A stretch of DNA of 64,000 bases from Nematopogon swammerdamellus (Eukaryota > Arthropoda > Insecta > Lepidoptera > Adelidae), in the NCBI GenBank assembly GCA_946902875.1, contig OX336345.1, forward strand, positions 13,609,395-13,673,394. The letters run 5' to 3'. The notes beneath the pieces were generated by a model that ran no database searches, was not told the origin of the DNA, and saw only the letters and a list, made by a program, of their open reading frames with translations. Of the stretch, positions 45,801-51,048 are shown piece after piece; the stretch's first letter is position 1; each line of letters starts with the position of its first letter. The translations under genes were made by a program, and so were the position numbers.

Positions 45801-47143
45801 TTTAAGCCGTTGAACTTATTACTTTTGTATTGAGGAAAAGACCGAGACCAAGCGGCGGGTGGCCGAGTGGTTTGGGCATCGGCTTCTCATGCGAGAGGTC
45901 CGCGGTTCGAATCCGGTCGGCGTGTACCAATGAGTTTTTTCGGACGAAAGAATTTACGTGCATACCTACACCTGCTGCTTCACCGTTCGGAACCGGTGTA
46001 AAACTGTAGGTCCCTTCCCTTGCCCCTTACTAGGTGGTAGGCTGAAGTTGTAGCCGACTGGGTTGATACCACCGTACTGGATGTAAGATGGCTGCATAGC
46101 ATCCTCGGCTGTGTTCTCCTCTAGTCCAGTATAGCCAGCAATCCAGGGAAGTCTCCGGTATGGCACCTACATTCTCGGAGGTCATATTGGCTGGCCGAAA
46201 CATGCGCTTTGGCCCCTCCGACTTAGCCACCCATTCCGGATTACATAAAAAAAAAGCTATAAGGTGACTCTTAATAAAATATAAATAAAATGCAATAACT
46301 TTAAAAAAATGTGACATTGCAGCCGGCTACATCTCCCTGACGTCCATAATCCTGGTGGACCTGCTGGGGCTGGACAAGCTCACGAACGCGTTCGGCCTGC
46401 TGATCCTGTTCCGCGGCGCCGCCGCCATCGTGGGCAGTCCGCTGGCGGGCGCCGTGTACGACGCCACCAACAGCTACGACGCCTCCTTCTACATGGCCTC
46501 CGTCTTCTTCCTCGTCTCCACGCTCACCTCCTTCATTGCACCGCTACTGCGCAAGTCAGTACCGCTATCCAAACTTCTTAGCTCACCATTCCAACTGTAT
46601 ACATTAGGAATAATTGCATCATTTTATTTTTTTCCGAACTGACTGGCTGTGCTCGAGGTCGAAGCCACAGGCGCAGCCAATTTCAACCCCGAGGAAGTGC
46701 CAGTCCTGCTTGAAGGCGGACTAATGGCGATGGGGAAATGCGATTTGAAGATCCAAATAGGGAAAGATATTTCCAGTGATAATAATCTATAAAAGTTTAT
46801 GTAGAAGTGTCAGGCTGTCTTATTGTGACATTGTTACGTATTTAGCATATTCAATTTGGAGCACATGTAATGATAGCTGACTATTGACAATAACCTCAAT
46901 GGCAGGAAATCGAACGAGCAGCCGCAGCAGGCCGCCCTGACGCCCATCGACGAGGACCTGGAGGAGGTGGAGGAGGACCCCGACGACACGCCCATCACGA
47001 TGGGCGCTCCGCAGCACACCAACAACAACGGTAAGCTGCCAACCATCACGCACACCGCCGCGAGCCCCCTCACTCCCACCGGCCAGCGAGCGTTCCACGA
47101 ACACGACCGGGAGGAGGTCAGCCAGAGAGAGTCAGTGCTGTAA
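8227..47143 (+). CDS. Monocarboxylate transporter-like protein (SLC16 family, MFS), 12 recognised exons
   Basis: Joining 8227-8503, 12684-12827, 27158-27405, 28182-28307, 29786-29986, 31394-31548, 32982-33060, 41585-41828, 42441-42619, 44275-44497, 46323-46554 and 46906-47143 gives 2346 nt in one open frame. All introns are GT/AG and all junction phases agree (about 781 residues plus stop). MCT signature 1 (DGGYGW, residues 35-40) opens TM1. Signature 2 ([19 protein letters not shown], from residue 157) lies between TM4 and TM5. TM1-6 are encoded by exons 1-3 and TM7-12 by exons 9-11. Between them is a very long cytoplasmic loop (about residues 220-505, exons 4-8), against roughly 30-100 residues in vertebrate MCT1-4. 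No ATG occurs in frame in exon 1, so an upstream first exon is likely, unless translation starts at 8152. The family usually carries small carboxylates or related solutes, often with protons; the substrate here is unknown. The style is closest to MCT12/MCT14-like insect proteins (inference). Confidence 0.93.
9431..9622. repeat. Foldback (MITE-like) element in intron 1
   Basis: An arm of about 48 bases at 9431-9480 is the near-perfect reverse complement of 9573-9622, with a ~92-base spacer. Both arms contain the core acccataaaaagtc or its complement. Such inverted repeats are typical of miniature inverted-repeat elements. Downstream sequence at 9640-9885 (ending gtcggaggttaaaaac) has the wording of a wider dispersed family. 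Confidence 0.65.
9791..9838. repeat. (AC)n microsatellite
   Basis: 24 uninterrupted AC dinucleotides in intron 1, inside a dispersed-repeat tail that starts with cagacagacacac. Likely polymorphic in length. Confidence 0.95.
10325..10720. repeat. Probable dispersed repeat in intron 1
   Basis: This stretch has the look of decayed interspersed repeats in moths (for example cttcgccggaagacacttcc, catacatacaaacattc, aagcgaagcagcaggagcagc). No coding sequence is visible. The call rests on style rather than on a second copy in the window. Confidence 0.3.
12090..12260 (-). repeat. Dispersed repeat family F, copy 1
   Basis: Wording around gctgaatcccgaaaaacggg...gcagagtaatc..tgttgtgct recurs, as reverse complement or direct, at 33500-33560, 58600-58725 and 62715-62850. 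A short internal inverted repeat (tgttgtgctgcaa at 12139 against cagcacaaca at 12168) makes it self-complementary. Function unknown; probably a non-autonomous mobile element. Confidence 0.55.
12280..12420 (+). repeat. 5' head fragment of SINE-like family B
   Basis: Contains gtcgccttttacgacatgca and atgcagtggggctatt, the same head seen at 21868-21950, 41160-41215, 42860-42925, 51030-51048 and 62580-62640. It ends with the short motif cacacggtac near 12404. The body and tail of the family are missing here. Confidence 0.6.
12684..12827 (+). CDS. Transporter exon 2: TM2 end, TM3 and start of TM4
   Basis: 144 nt, phase 1 to phase 1, acceptor ttgaatag, donor gtgagt. It encodes [20 protein letters not shown] followed by a hydrophobic helix and [11 protein letters not shown]. 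The NKYGCRAV loop is the MFS-type TM2-TM3 linker expected in this family. The polypyrimidine tract before the acceptor is weak, but the frame and homology style leave little doubt. Confidence 0.92.
14337..14453. repeat. Foldback MITE, 43-bp arms
   Basis: The arm 14337-14379 is almost exactly the reverse complement of 14411-14453; both contain gtgaactttcg and tttgtcgataa. The loop is about 31 bases. TTAA occurs at both outer ends (14338-14341 and 14449-14452), which could be a piggyBac-style TTAA duplication, but the terminal bases next to it do not match perfectly. Confidence 0.75.
14530..14625 (+). ncRNA. tRNA-like remnant followed by a T-run
   Basis: A cloverleaf can be partly drawn. The D-stem agcg/cgct lies in tagcgtagtttgtcgcta (14549-14566), the anticodon arm is tcagc-ctaaaga-gttga (loop anticodon position AAA), and a perfect B-box ggttcgaatcc follows at 14594-14604. 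The A-box is tagcgtagtttg. The T-stem pairs for only three bases and the acceptor ends do not pair, so this is a degenerate tRNA or SINE head rather than a working tRNA. A T-run at 14612-14623 could end Pol III transcription. Confidence 0.35.
14870..15120. other. GC-rich, CpG-dense island 1 in intron 2
   Basis: Very GC-rich sequence in an AT-rich intron, with runs of GCGCGC, tandem gtgcg near 14921-14942 and a repeated cgccgcgcc block at 15003-15035. ORFs over it are a composition effect. It may be a regulatory or alternative-promoter region, or simple-sequence DNA. Confidence 0.45.
15594..16455 (+). repeat. ~109-bp satellite, block 1, forward orientation (8 units)
   Basis: Eight units begin at about 15601, 15710, 15818, 15927, 16035, 16139, 16247 and 16350 (positions of gccattttgaa or variants). 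Spacing is mostly 108-109 bases, with two shorter units of about 103-104 bases. Each carries ggccgccattttgaac, ttactggaccgattg, and gatatctgggtgtctgtgt. Units differ by a few substitutions, which points to an older block than the one at 19279-20786. Confidence 0.95.
16447..17368 (-). repeat. ~109-bp satellite, block 2, reverse orientation (9 units)
   Basis: From about 16450 the same unit runs in the opposite direction: atggcgg cores near 16457, 16566, 16674, 16785, 16893, 17003, 17111, 17220 and 17329. The switch of orientation happens inside one short stretch (16430-16460, aaaactaaaaagtgcaag), with no extra sequence between the two blocks. The block stops at 17376, where the hAT-like element is inserted. 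Confidence 0.95.
17528..17797. mobile_element. Small nested MITE with cggtgttgca termini
   Basis: The left end cggtgttgcaacccc is mirrored by ggcaactgcaacaccg on the right, giving a terminal inverted repeat of about 11 bases, flanked by tata on both sides. The inside is AT-rich and non-coding. It sits inside the left arm of the hAT-like element, so it inserted later than, or travelled with, that element. Confidence 0.55.
17841..18950 (+). repeat. Exact 100-bp tandem array (11 units plus partial) inside the hAT-like element
   Basis: Units start at 17841, 17941, 18041 and so on to 18841, each exactly 100 bases, with a partial unit at 18941. Core wording is agatggatagatctcacc, gtaccaacacgatgggtct and tggttctcgagttatgacc. 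Units 1-7 are nearly identical. Unit 8 (18541) is transitional, and units 9-11 plus the partial differ as a group (atcacgtgac, gatgggtag, gagacgttcag) and contain CACGTG. The pattern suggests recent amplification from the left side. Confidence 0.95.
19279..20786 (-). repeat. ~109-bp satellite, block 3, reverse orientation (about 14 units)
   Basis: Cores at about 19348, 19458, 19566, 19675, 19783, 19892, 20000, 20109, 20218, 20327, 20436, 20546, 20653 and 20762. From 19458 to 20109 spacing alternates 108 and 109 bases (six against seven T in the T-run), a 217-base dimer repeated three times with almost no differences. Three cores read ggcagccgc instead of ggcggccac near 20218-20546. These units are far more alike than those of block 1. 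Confidence 0.95.
20795..20990 (+). repeat. LINE 3'-end fragment
   Basis: Contains ggtgaaggaaaacaccgtgagg and gctcagtagtaggacatt followed by an (aag/aaga) end at 20970-20985. This is the wording of 3' ends of RTE-like LINEs in moths (inference from memory). No coding frame remains. Confidence 0.5.
21160..21375. other. GC-rich island 2 in intron 2
   Basis: Starts with a pure CG run (ccgcgcgcgcgggcgcggcc) and stays GC-rich through 21370. Unlike island 1 it is not simple-sequence throughout (for example gacagtcggtgccagcctg). It could be an alternative promoter or 5' exon, but no start codon with a supported splice donor is evident. Confidence 0.4.
21600..21950. repeat. Two opposed partial copies of SINE-like family B
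   Basis: Bases 21600-21710 match the minus-oriented copies (catcacctacaa...ggacggaa), and 21728-21860 match the plus-oriented copies (ttccgtccag...gtgtcagttt), so the two halves face each other. A separate head fragment (gtcgccttttacgacatgc) follows at 21872-21950. The head-to-head layout can form a hairpin of roughly 110 paired bases with mismatches. Confidence 0.7.
22000..26550. other. Part of intron 2 without recognised repeats apart from one GC island
   Basis: Mostly AT-rich, unique-looking sequence. A short open frame at 22423-22698 with a hydrophobic start and one at 23092-23373 have no recognisable family and no splice support. I see no gene here. Confidence 0.5.
24775..24992. other. 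GC-rich island 3 in intron 2
   Basis: CpG-dense block from gggaatggcgtcggagggag to ggcggcgcggcgcggcgggcg. Open frames cross it on both strands, which is a composition effect. Contains ctctgactgttttg near 24860 but no convincing core promoter. Confidence 0.4.
26559..26954. mobile_element. hAT-type MITE, 396 bp
   Basis: The 8-base direct repeat ccagtggc flanks it exactly (26551-26558 and 26955-26962). Termini are caggcccgtctc on the left and, on the other strand, cagggccgtctc on the right (11 of 12 identical). It is GC-rich inside (26580-26660 and 26870-26945), with no transposase, and lies 200 bases upstream of exon 3. Confidence 0.85.
27158..27405 (+). CDS. Transporter exon 3: TM4-TM6 and MCT signature 2
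   Basis: 248 nt, acceptor gtactacag, donor gtatac, phase 1 in and phase 0 out. It encodes [17 protein letters not shown], then [19 protein letters not shown], matching the second MCT signature (YF..RR.LA.G.A..G), and two more helices ending MRPLVYPK. The arginine pair and glycine spacing are intact. Confidence 0.95.
27424..27652 (+). repeat. Dispersed repeat family D, copy 1, just after exon 3
   Basis: Starts agctgtgcctgcggctccgc, contains tggttctcgagttataagc and acagacagaaagcagacg, and ends ggattttattataggtaag. A second copy is at 30014-30230. It begins only about 20-30 bases after the exon 3 donor. It is a non-coding interspersed element, type uncertain. Confidence 0.7.
28182..28307 (+). 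CDS. Transporter exon 4: start of the long cytoplasmic loop
   Basis: 126 nt, phase 0 to 0, acceptor ttgttgtgcag, donor gtaaac. It encodes [20 protein letters not shown], then [21 protein letters not shown]. It is rich in charged residues, as expected for the loop after TM6. Confidence 0.9.
28308..28486 (+). CDS. Possible in-frame extension of exon 4 (alternative isoform)
   Basis: The frame of exon 4 continues past its donor for about 55 residues of ordinary, non-repetitive, GC-balanced coding-like sequence ([42 protein letters not shown]) before turning A/T-rich near 28470. It stops at 28563-28565. Codon use looks coding-like (for example CTG, ATC/TTC and GAC choices), unlike intron sequence. 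It could be an alternatively used exon end or a truncated isoform with a short tail. No convincing downstream donor is visible, so this remains a candidate. Confidence 0.4.
29786..29986 (+). CDS. Transporter exon 5: loop, Pro/Thr/Ser-rich
   Basis: 201 nt, phase 0 to 0, acceptor tcgcacgcag, donor gtcagt. It encodes [20 protein letters not shown], then a stretch with repeated PT pairs ([13 protein letters not shown]), then an acidic, Ser-rich end ([18 protein letters not shown]). Low-complexity composition suits a flexible phosphorylatable loop (inference). Confidence 0.9.
30014..30230 (+). repeat. Dispersed repeat family D, copy 2, just after exon 5
   Basis: Same wording as the copy at 27424-27652 (agctgtgcccgcggctccgc, ggttctcgagttataagcgg, ttggattttattataggtaag). 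It starts about 28 bases after the exon 5 donor. Confidence 0.75.
30476..30620. repeat. MITE with ~38-bp terminal inverted repeats
   Basis: The left arm (30476-30513, from atgccggcacttcac through gcgtattcgtg) is the reverse complement of the right arm ending at 30620. Total length is 145 bases, with no coding content. No clear target duplication is visible. Confidence 0.75.
30908..31330 (+). repeat. tRNA-derived SINE family A, copy 1
   Basis: The head has Pol III promoter boxes: A-box tggccgagtgc at about 30916 and a perfect B-box ggttcgaatcc at 30960-30970. The body includes acctgctgcttcatcgttcg and ccttactaggtggtaggctc, and the tail is ccggattacat plus about 20 A. Three more copies are at 45852-46255 (+), 49885-50288 (-) and 57695-57926 (-, truncated). 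The head resembles tRNA-Ser/Leu-type wording (inference). Confidence 0.9.
31394..31548 (+). CDS. Transporter exon 6: cytoplasmic loop
   Basis: 155 nt, phase 0 in and 2 out, acceptor gttgtcggcacag, donor gtattc. It encodes [38 protein letters not shown] (last codon split). The basic RQRK stretch lies in the loop. Confidence 0.9.
31993..32535. mobile_element. Possible non-autonomous DNA transposon with TTA target duplication
   Basis: TTA flanks both ends (31990-31992, 32536-32538) and both termini begin ggccg. The left end gtttttagtgttgcg has a partner, as reverse complement, in cacactaaaaac near 32469-32480, and a second direct copy of ttgcgctggtggc is at 32200. The inside is GC-rich and self-complementary. 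A 3-bp TTA duplication fits PIF/Harbinger elements, but the terminal repeats are poor. Confidence 0.4.
32982..33060 (+). CDS. Transporter exon 7: cytoplasmic loop
   Basis: 79 nt, acceptor aataatttcag, donor gtatgt, phase 2 in and 0 out. It encodes [20 protein letters not shown] then RSNAMD. It is basic and Ser-rich. Confidence 0.88.
33500..33720. repeat. Dispersed repeat family F fragment plus another interspersed repeat
   Basis: Bases 33515-33560 (cccgacaatcagggtaagca, taatcggtgttgtgct) match family F. The following 33590-33720 (gcctgcctgcctcccagtgg and acacactcttgccgcctctt) has the wording of a common moth interspersed repeat. Confidence 0.5.
35391..35469. repeat. Short foldback, 24-bp arms
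   Basis: tgatttggtttcataagg at 35391-35408 is mirrored by ccttatgaaaccaaatca at 35452-35469, with about two mismatches over 24 paired bases and a ~30-base loop. Confidence 0.7.
35860..35970 (+). repeat. SINE-like family B, 3' part
   Basis: Matches the 3' part of the complete plus copy at 42853-43172 (gggaagcactgacgtg, ttcacccggtgttatggg, gtgtcagtttcaataaaa) and ends in an A-run at 35957-35967. Confidence 0.8.
36351..36455. repeat. Two-copy ~51-bp tandem duplication
   Basis: gtgttataccaaagagatta and gggtgggtttaatgt occur twice, about 51 bases apart, followed by a partial third (gtgttatac). Confidence 0.8.
36580..36995 (+). repeat. ~415-bp pyrimidine-rich (C/T) tract
   Basis: Almost only C and T with scattered A and G (for example ctcccttccttcctcgccc, cctccctccatacctctcct). 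All three plus frames stay open across parts of it, giving Pro/Ser/Leu-rich ORFs that are a composition effect. Such tracts can form triplex (H-DNA) structures. Confidence 0.85.
37003..37320 (-). repeat. SINE-like family B with tRNA-like head
   Basis: Read on the minus strand: a head with cggtagctcagtggtgc (A-box-like) near 37320-37300, a body containing ggttggtaccaccgcactg wording, and a tail gtcagtttccataaaaaa at 37003-37020. Other copies: 40908-41220 (-), 44908-45240 (-), 50781-51048 (-), 42853-43172 (+). Confidence 0.75.
37515..37690 (+). repeat. Dispersed repeat family E, copy 1
   Basis: Contains cctattactaagcct, gtctgtccgtctgtccgagg, ctcttgaaccgtaatagg and gaaattttcacagaatatgt. The same order recurs at 59296-59720 (+) and a reverse piece at 28565-28665. 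Confidence 0.8.
37749..39058 (-). mobile_element. Deleted piggyBac-like element
   Basis: Left end cacgttcaacgccacatg (37749) and right end, on the other strand, cacgttgaacgccatacg (39058 inward) form an imperfect TIR. The target is TTAA on the right (39059-39062) and TTAc on the left. Subterminal palindromes accggtg occur at 37806-37817, 37851-37860 and 39029-39039, as expected for transposase binding sites. Inside on the minus strand lies a deleted transposase (38303-38700). Length 1.3 kb against about 2.4 kb for a full element. Confidence 0.65.
38303..38700 (-). pseudogene. piggyBac transposase remnant: N-terminus joined to C-terminal Cys-rich domain
   Basis: From an ATG at 38698-38700 the minus strand reads [19 protein letters not shown], then a frame break near 38590, then an acidic patch [10 protein letters not shown]. 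It then goes straight into a Cys-rich end: CHQC, later YC, then [11 protein letters not shown], and a stop at 38303-38305. The spacing of Cys and His resembles the C-terminal zinc-binding domain of piggyBac transposases. The whole catalytic core is missing, so it cannot transpose DNA itself. Confidence 0.65.
39957..40149. repeat. MITE with ~65-bp imperfect inverted arms
   Basis: The left arm (39957-40022: ggccttcaaaaatgtatg, atcgaaccctagag, gttgaaggcggtgctaaag) is the reverse complement of 40090-40149 with a few mismatches. The inner spacer is about 67 bases. Confidence 0.8.
40242..40299. repeat. Perfect 58-bp palindrome with no spacer
   Basis: Centre between 40270 and 40271. Each half has 29 bases, from atccacagagcacgg through aatacccccgcgcg, matched exactly by its complement, and the centre is a pure (CG) run. 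It can form a full cruciform. Natural perfect palindromes without a spacer are usually unstable, so an assembly or library artefact is possible. Confidence 0.95.
40908..41220 (-). repeat. SINE-like family B, minus copy
   Basis: Starts at the plus-strand side with tttatggaaactgacacgg, continues with accgggtgaacttggtgcc and ggacggaaaacacaaac, and ends with the head gtcgccttttacgacatac and atgcagtggggctatt. Confidence 0.85.
41585..41828 (+). CDS. Transporter exon 8: end of cytoplasmic loop
   Basis: 244 nt, acceptor cggttgcag, donor gtatgt, phase 0 in and 1 out. It encodes an Ala/Gly run ([12 protein letters not shown]), then [20 protein letters not shown] and a Ser/Arg-rich end. The RKDIFYSGS element is a recognisable conserved block in insect MCT loops as I recall it (inference). 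Confidence 0.92.
42441..42619 (+). CDS. Transporter exon 9: TM7
   Basis: 179 nt, acceptor gtcgtttgcag, donor gtaaga, phase 1 in and 0 out. It encodes a Cys pair (CPC), the pre-TM7 amphipathic stretch ([20 protein letters not shown]) and TM7 ([20 protein letters not shown]). Confidence 0.93.
42853..43172 (+). repeat. SINE-like family B, most complete plus copy
   Basis: Runs from the head (atagccccactgcatctctc, catgtcgtaaaaggcgac) through ctaggtggtagggtttaacc and ttccgtccagttcagtgtag to gtgtcagtttcaat plus an A-run at 43161-43170. Confidence 0.9.
43192..43366 (+). mobile_element. 175-bp LTR of a miniature LTR retrotransposon remnant
   Basis: Begins tgtaggaaggt and ends accttcctaca, the TG...CA ends with short inverted repeats expected of an LTR. 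Two bases after it comes a tRNA-Lys-type primer-binding site, and 26 bases after it a second copy of the same sequence begins. Confidence 0.75.
43369..43386 (+). promoter_or_regulatory. Primer-binding site complementary to tRNA-Lys 3' end
   Basis: tggcgcccaacgtggggc, placed 2 bases after the LTR end, is the classical primer-binding sequence for a lysine tRNA used by many LTR elements. Its position just after an LTR-like repeat supports the reading of both. Confidence 0.8.
43393..43500 (+). mobile_element. Second, truncated LTR copy
   Basis: Begins tgtaggaggtccgagg and follows the first LTR with few differences (ccgcaaatcaatttaatc, gacagcgtaatctaccatg) until it diverges after cttctact near 43500. 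There is no room for gag or pol between the two LTRs. Confidence 0.75.
44275..44497 (+). CDS. Transporter exon 10: TM8-TM10
   Basis: 223 nt, acceptor gtgacggacag, donor gtgagt, phase 0 in and 1 out. It encodes [30 protein letters not shown] and two helices. In MCT1 the transport-critical pair in TM8 is Asp302/Arg306; the aligned pair here appears to be Asn (44326-44328) and Arg (44338-44340). Arg is kept and Asp is replaced, on my manual alignment. Confidence 0.93.
44908..45240 (-). repeat. SINE-like family B, minus copy with tRNA-like head
   Basis: Plus-strand reading: tttttttatggaaatgacac, tgaacttggtgccatgtcag, gtgcggtggtagcaacccgg, and at the far end caccactgagctaccgaagc, the complement of a tRNA-like A-box. 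Confidence 0.8.
45295..45594 (+). repeat. Three-copy exact 100-bp tandem repeat in intron 10
   Basis: Units begin at 45295, 45395 and 45495 (tactgtctctggaatttt and variant). Each contains acaagactaattcgtaaac and attttattgatttcagcacc-like wording, so every unit carries something like a branch point and a 3' splice site. No long frame runs across the units. Confidence 0.9.
45852..46255 (+). repeat. tRNA-derived SINE family A, copy 2
   Basis: Head gcggcgggtggccgagtgg, B-box ggttcgaatcc at about 45904-45914, body as in copy 1, and tail ccggattacat plus nine A. It ends about 65 bases before exon 11, inside intron 10. Confidence 0.92.
46323..46554 (+). CDS. Transporter exon 11: TM10-TM12
   Basis: 232 nt, acceptor tgacattgcag, donor gtcagt, phase 1 in and 2 out. 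It encodes [59 protein letters not shown] and the last helix. The FRG...GSPLAG.VYDAT pattern is typical of the MCT C-terminal half. Confidence 0.95.
46646..46790 (+). repeat. Dispersed repeat family G, copy 1, in intron 11
   Basis: cgaggtcgaagccacaggcg, cagccaatttcaaccccgag and aagtgccagtcctgcttga match 62880-62990 closely. It begins about 90 bases after exon 11. Confidence 0.8.
46906..47143 (+). CDS. Transporter exon 12: acidic C-terminal tail and stop
   Basis: Acceptor cctcaatggcag, phase 2 in. It encodes [20 protein letters not shown] then [18 protein letters not shown], and, if the internal gtaagc at 47031 is not used, continues to [15 protein letters not shown] and TAA at 47141-47143. 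The last four residues (ESVL) fit a class I PDZ-binding pattern (S/T-x-hydrophobic). A strong donor at 47031 could join instead to the exon at 58181. Confidence 0.9.
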
Positions 47144-49884
47144 AGCTCCATTGTGATATAGGGTAAGGCGACGCCGGGGAACGACAAGGCTATTATGGAT
47201 TTGGTGCTCTTTTCTATTCATTTTAAAGCTGACAGATGTCATTATGCAAAACAGAGAAAGAGAATCAATGATGTCGCAAAAACAATGTTAAGGGGAAAGA
47301 CTTCTCTTTCTGTAACTGGAAACTATTTGGTTCTCCACCAACATAACCTAACCTCAAAATGTACGGAAAATAATTTTTTTTAATTTTGTTTTCAGTAAGG
47401 TAGATCGTAAGTAAGCCCTTTTCAGATACAGACTCATGTCCTCATGAAAAGTAGATGGCATTTCATCACTTTGAAGAATCTTGCCCATAAATGCTCACAT
47501 TTGGAAAAGGCACTTAGATTTGATTAAAAAAATGTATATTAAAATGCTCGTCATTGCAAAATAAATTAGTTTATGATTAAAGTTGAGAACATTTGTTAAA
47601 GTATTTTGATGACATCTTCACTATGGGTGTTACTGTTAGGCTATGCCGAGGATGCATGGCGACGACTGCGGAAGACACGGCGACACACGTACTGTGGCCG
47701 TGTCACACTCGTGCCGAAAGACAAAACACCAATCATCCCCCACTAACAACAACAAATTGGTGATCCGACAATACGTCTATCACACGCTTGCAGTCTCTCA
47801 CAAACTTGCACCGCTTATCACAATACCTTTGTGTTTCCCGGCTTCGAAAAAGCAAATCAGCTGTTTATATAATTAGAATGCTGGTGCCGTCTCTCTTTCC
47901 TTCGTGGCTTTTGATGAAAGAAGTCATGCAAAATGGAAAGAACAGAAAATTATCGCACCTGTTAAATTTCACGATAAATCTTTATTTTTCAATAGCACTG
48001 TGACATTCCGTTACAACACCTCAGATGGAATAACATTTATTGTAATAGTTTTATTTATTTGTGAATTTTCTGTCAAATGTCACAGTGCTCATTGAGGCCT
48101 TGCCGCATGGATTTATCGTGTAGTGTTGGACGCCGTTGTATTTCATCAGTTTGTTGAAAACTGCGACTTCAACCGTACACAGAATATAGACTGCTGAACT
48201 CGCACAAACTTTGACATTTATTGCTAATAATTTTTTATCGCTTTTACAGCATCTACTCTGGTTTTGAATAAACTGATGAAGGCTACAATAATTTCAGTAG
48301 TCCATTTGTAAAGCGGTACTTAACTAAAAATTTTTTTTGTAGTTCTTTACTTTTGACAGATATCACAATAATCTGTCAGGAGCGACAACATTACACGGTG
48401 AAGCGTAATGCGTTTTTGTAAATAATATATCTATGTATGTGCAAGTCGTGTGTGTGAGTGATGCTTCGAGTAGTTAGCTCGGACGAAACTTAGAATGTGA
48501 TTGTGTTAGTTCCGGTCTAATACCTGGCTTGTATGCTTACATGCGTTTATTTATTGCAATTTGCATCTTGTGAAGTACTCGGTAACCCGTAGCAAATTAT
48601 TCCAAAGGCCTCAACATTATTGATTTCAAGTGACTCAAACATGTTGTCCCTTTCTCGCGTACATTTTACACCAGCATGTTTTTCGCATAATATAATTATT
48701 TTTTATTTCTAATATTAAAATTAAAAACTCATAGGTTTTATTTTTAAATTAATTAAGTATGCGGGAAAGGGACAATATTAGTTTCCTTGGTTTCATCTCG
48801 TTCTGACTAAAGAGTGAAAGTGAGATGAAATTAATATGTTTGGCTTATTCTGCCAATATTTAGCTAAGAATAACGTTTAAAGCAGTATCATTCTCAATTT
48901 GCAAAGGTGCATTGACTCACACAAGCGCCTGCACGTCTTGTCTTGGTATTTCACTAACAAGTCTACGTGATAAAAATGTGATATTCAATTTGCTTTTGAA
49001 AAAAGTGTTCATTAATTCCTTTTGCTTACTTTTGACTAAATTTGTTGGTGAAATATCACTCCTTTAGTGTGTCTGACGAACTGATTCTGTTTCTTTTAGC
49101 AAGGATTGCATTTGCTTTTCAAAAATTTTAATAATTAGTGTATTTGTTTTAATATTTATTTACTTCTAATGTGAGTGTACTGAGTTATCTTTATAATATA
49201 TTTACCTCTAAATGCCGTCACTGCTAGCAGAAACAACATCCCAGGGCACAGTTTCATGACTCTATTTTCCTTTGAATTATATTTGAAAAATAAAAAAATA
49301 TTGAATGAAAAAAATAACAAAATGTGTTATATTTGTTTAGTATCTATAATAATGTATAGATTGTAAGTAAAACTACAAATAAATAGATAGTTATGATGTT
49401 TAATTTCTAAGTGATGAAATATGTCTGTGAAGGCCACCTCACTGATGAAGGTGGCCTAACGTTCAATTGAGCTTTTGTGTATCTGTTATCTGAATGACTC
49501 ATAGTTGTAAGAATCAATTATTTAATGAAATTTCTAACTACAGTTCTGTTCTGATTCAAGAAATCTTGTTCCTTCAACGTCACATTGCATTTCTTTTAAT
49601 GTTGTCGATATTAAATTTATGAAAATACCATTGCAAGAATAAATGTAATTGCGACGGAACCCTTATTGTTCGCACGCATGTGTTGAAAATGTAATGACGA
49701 CTACGATGACAATGCTTCCCAACTAGCGTATCAACGTAATATCAATTCCAAAAAAATTATAACAAAAGGGCGATGATGCCTCGACCACTCACTGTGAGTG
49801 TTGTGGAAGAGAGGGCAAGATATCTTAGACATTTTCCGCCAAATACTTCAGTTTTAGTTTGCCAAGGACTCGATCAACTTCGTA
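47144..49884 (+). other. Probable 3' UTR of the transporter and downstream sequence
   Basis: AT-rich, unique-looking sequence with no gene. AATAAA signals occur at 48267-48272, near 49377 and near 49637; which one is used cannot be read from DNA. Short ORFs here have no recognisable content. Confidence 0.5.
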
Positions 49885-50288
49885 TTTTTTTTATGTAATC
49901 CGGTATGGGTGGCTGAGTTGGAGAGGCCAAAGCACATGCTCCGATCAGCCAATACCAACTCCGAGAAGGTAGGTGCCATACTGGAGACTTCCCTGGATTG
50001 CTGGCTATACTGGACTAGAGGAGAACACAACCGAGGATGCTATGCGGCCATCTTACATCCAGTACGGTGGTACCAACCCAGTCGGCTACAATTTGAGCCT
50101 ACCACCTAGTAAGGGGCAAGGGTAGGGACATACAGTTTTACACCGGTTCCGAACGGTGAAGCAGCAGGTGTAGGTATGCACGTAAATTTTTTCGTCAGAA
50201 AAAACCCATTGGTACACACCGACCGGATTCGAACCTTGGACCTCTCGCATGAGAAGCCGATGCCCAAACCACTCGGCCACCCGCCGCT
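49885..50288 (-). repeat. tRNA-derived SINE family A, copy 3
   Basis: Minus orientation: T-run and atgtaatccgg at 49885-49902, B-box complement ggattcgaacc at about 50224-50234, and head end gccacccgccgctt at 50288. Confidence 0.92.
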
Positions 50289-50780
50289 TCATTACTTAAC
50301 TATAATTTAGCAGTGCTCTATTAGAAATGTCTTGTAAAATATCAATCCTTTTATAGCCCCGTTGGTGTCTTATTTTAAGCTTTTTGCCATCACAAATGGA
50401 TACATTCATAAAAAATACAGATTAGCATTTTTATTGACAGATTTGCCAATTTCTAGCGATGAAAAGAGTCACTAGCCCTCTCGAATGAGGTCCCATCAAA
50501 ACCTAACTAACTCATTATTCCAATAAAAGTATTTTCGGCCAAAGATGACATCCATTCAGAGAGAACCAATCAAGGCAAATTCGTCCAAAGAAATAACCGT
50601 AGATAGTGCAATATAGTAATTATACAATTTCGAGCTATTAATTCAGCGATTTGTTTATAGGCTCTAGATGCGACGTGAAGCCATCTCTTCGAACTTTGAA
50701 ACGTAACATGCGGTATAGAGTTTACATAGTGAAAATAAATTTACCCGAATCCCGAAGCAATGACTGAAACAATTTAATTT

Positions 50781-51048
50781 TTTTTTTATGGAAAGTGACA
50801 CGGTTGGCTACATCACCTACAAAATCCGTGATGTCAGCCCATTACACCGGGTGAACTTGGTGCCATGTCAGTGCTTCCCTTCGGTCGTGCCGGCTACACT
50901 GAACTGGACGGAAACCAGAAACTATTTACATAGCCGTTTCGACCGACCTTTCATTCAGTGCGGTGGTACCAACCCGGGCGAGTTAAACCCTACCACCTAG
51001 TAATATTAGAAGGGAGTCATATCCCTTAGTCGCCTTTTACGACATGCA
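50781..51048 (-). repeat. SINE-like family B, minus copy
   Basis: tttttatggaaagtgacacgg, cattacaccgggtgaacttg, ggacggaaaccagaaac, ccttagtcgccttttacgac: same order as the copy at 40908-41220, ending within the head. Confidence 0.88.
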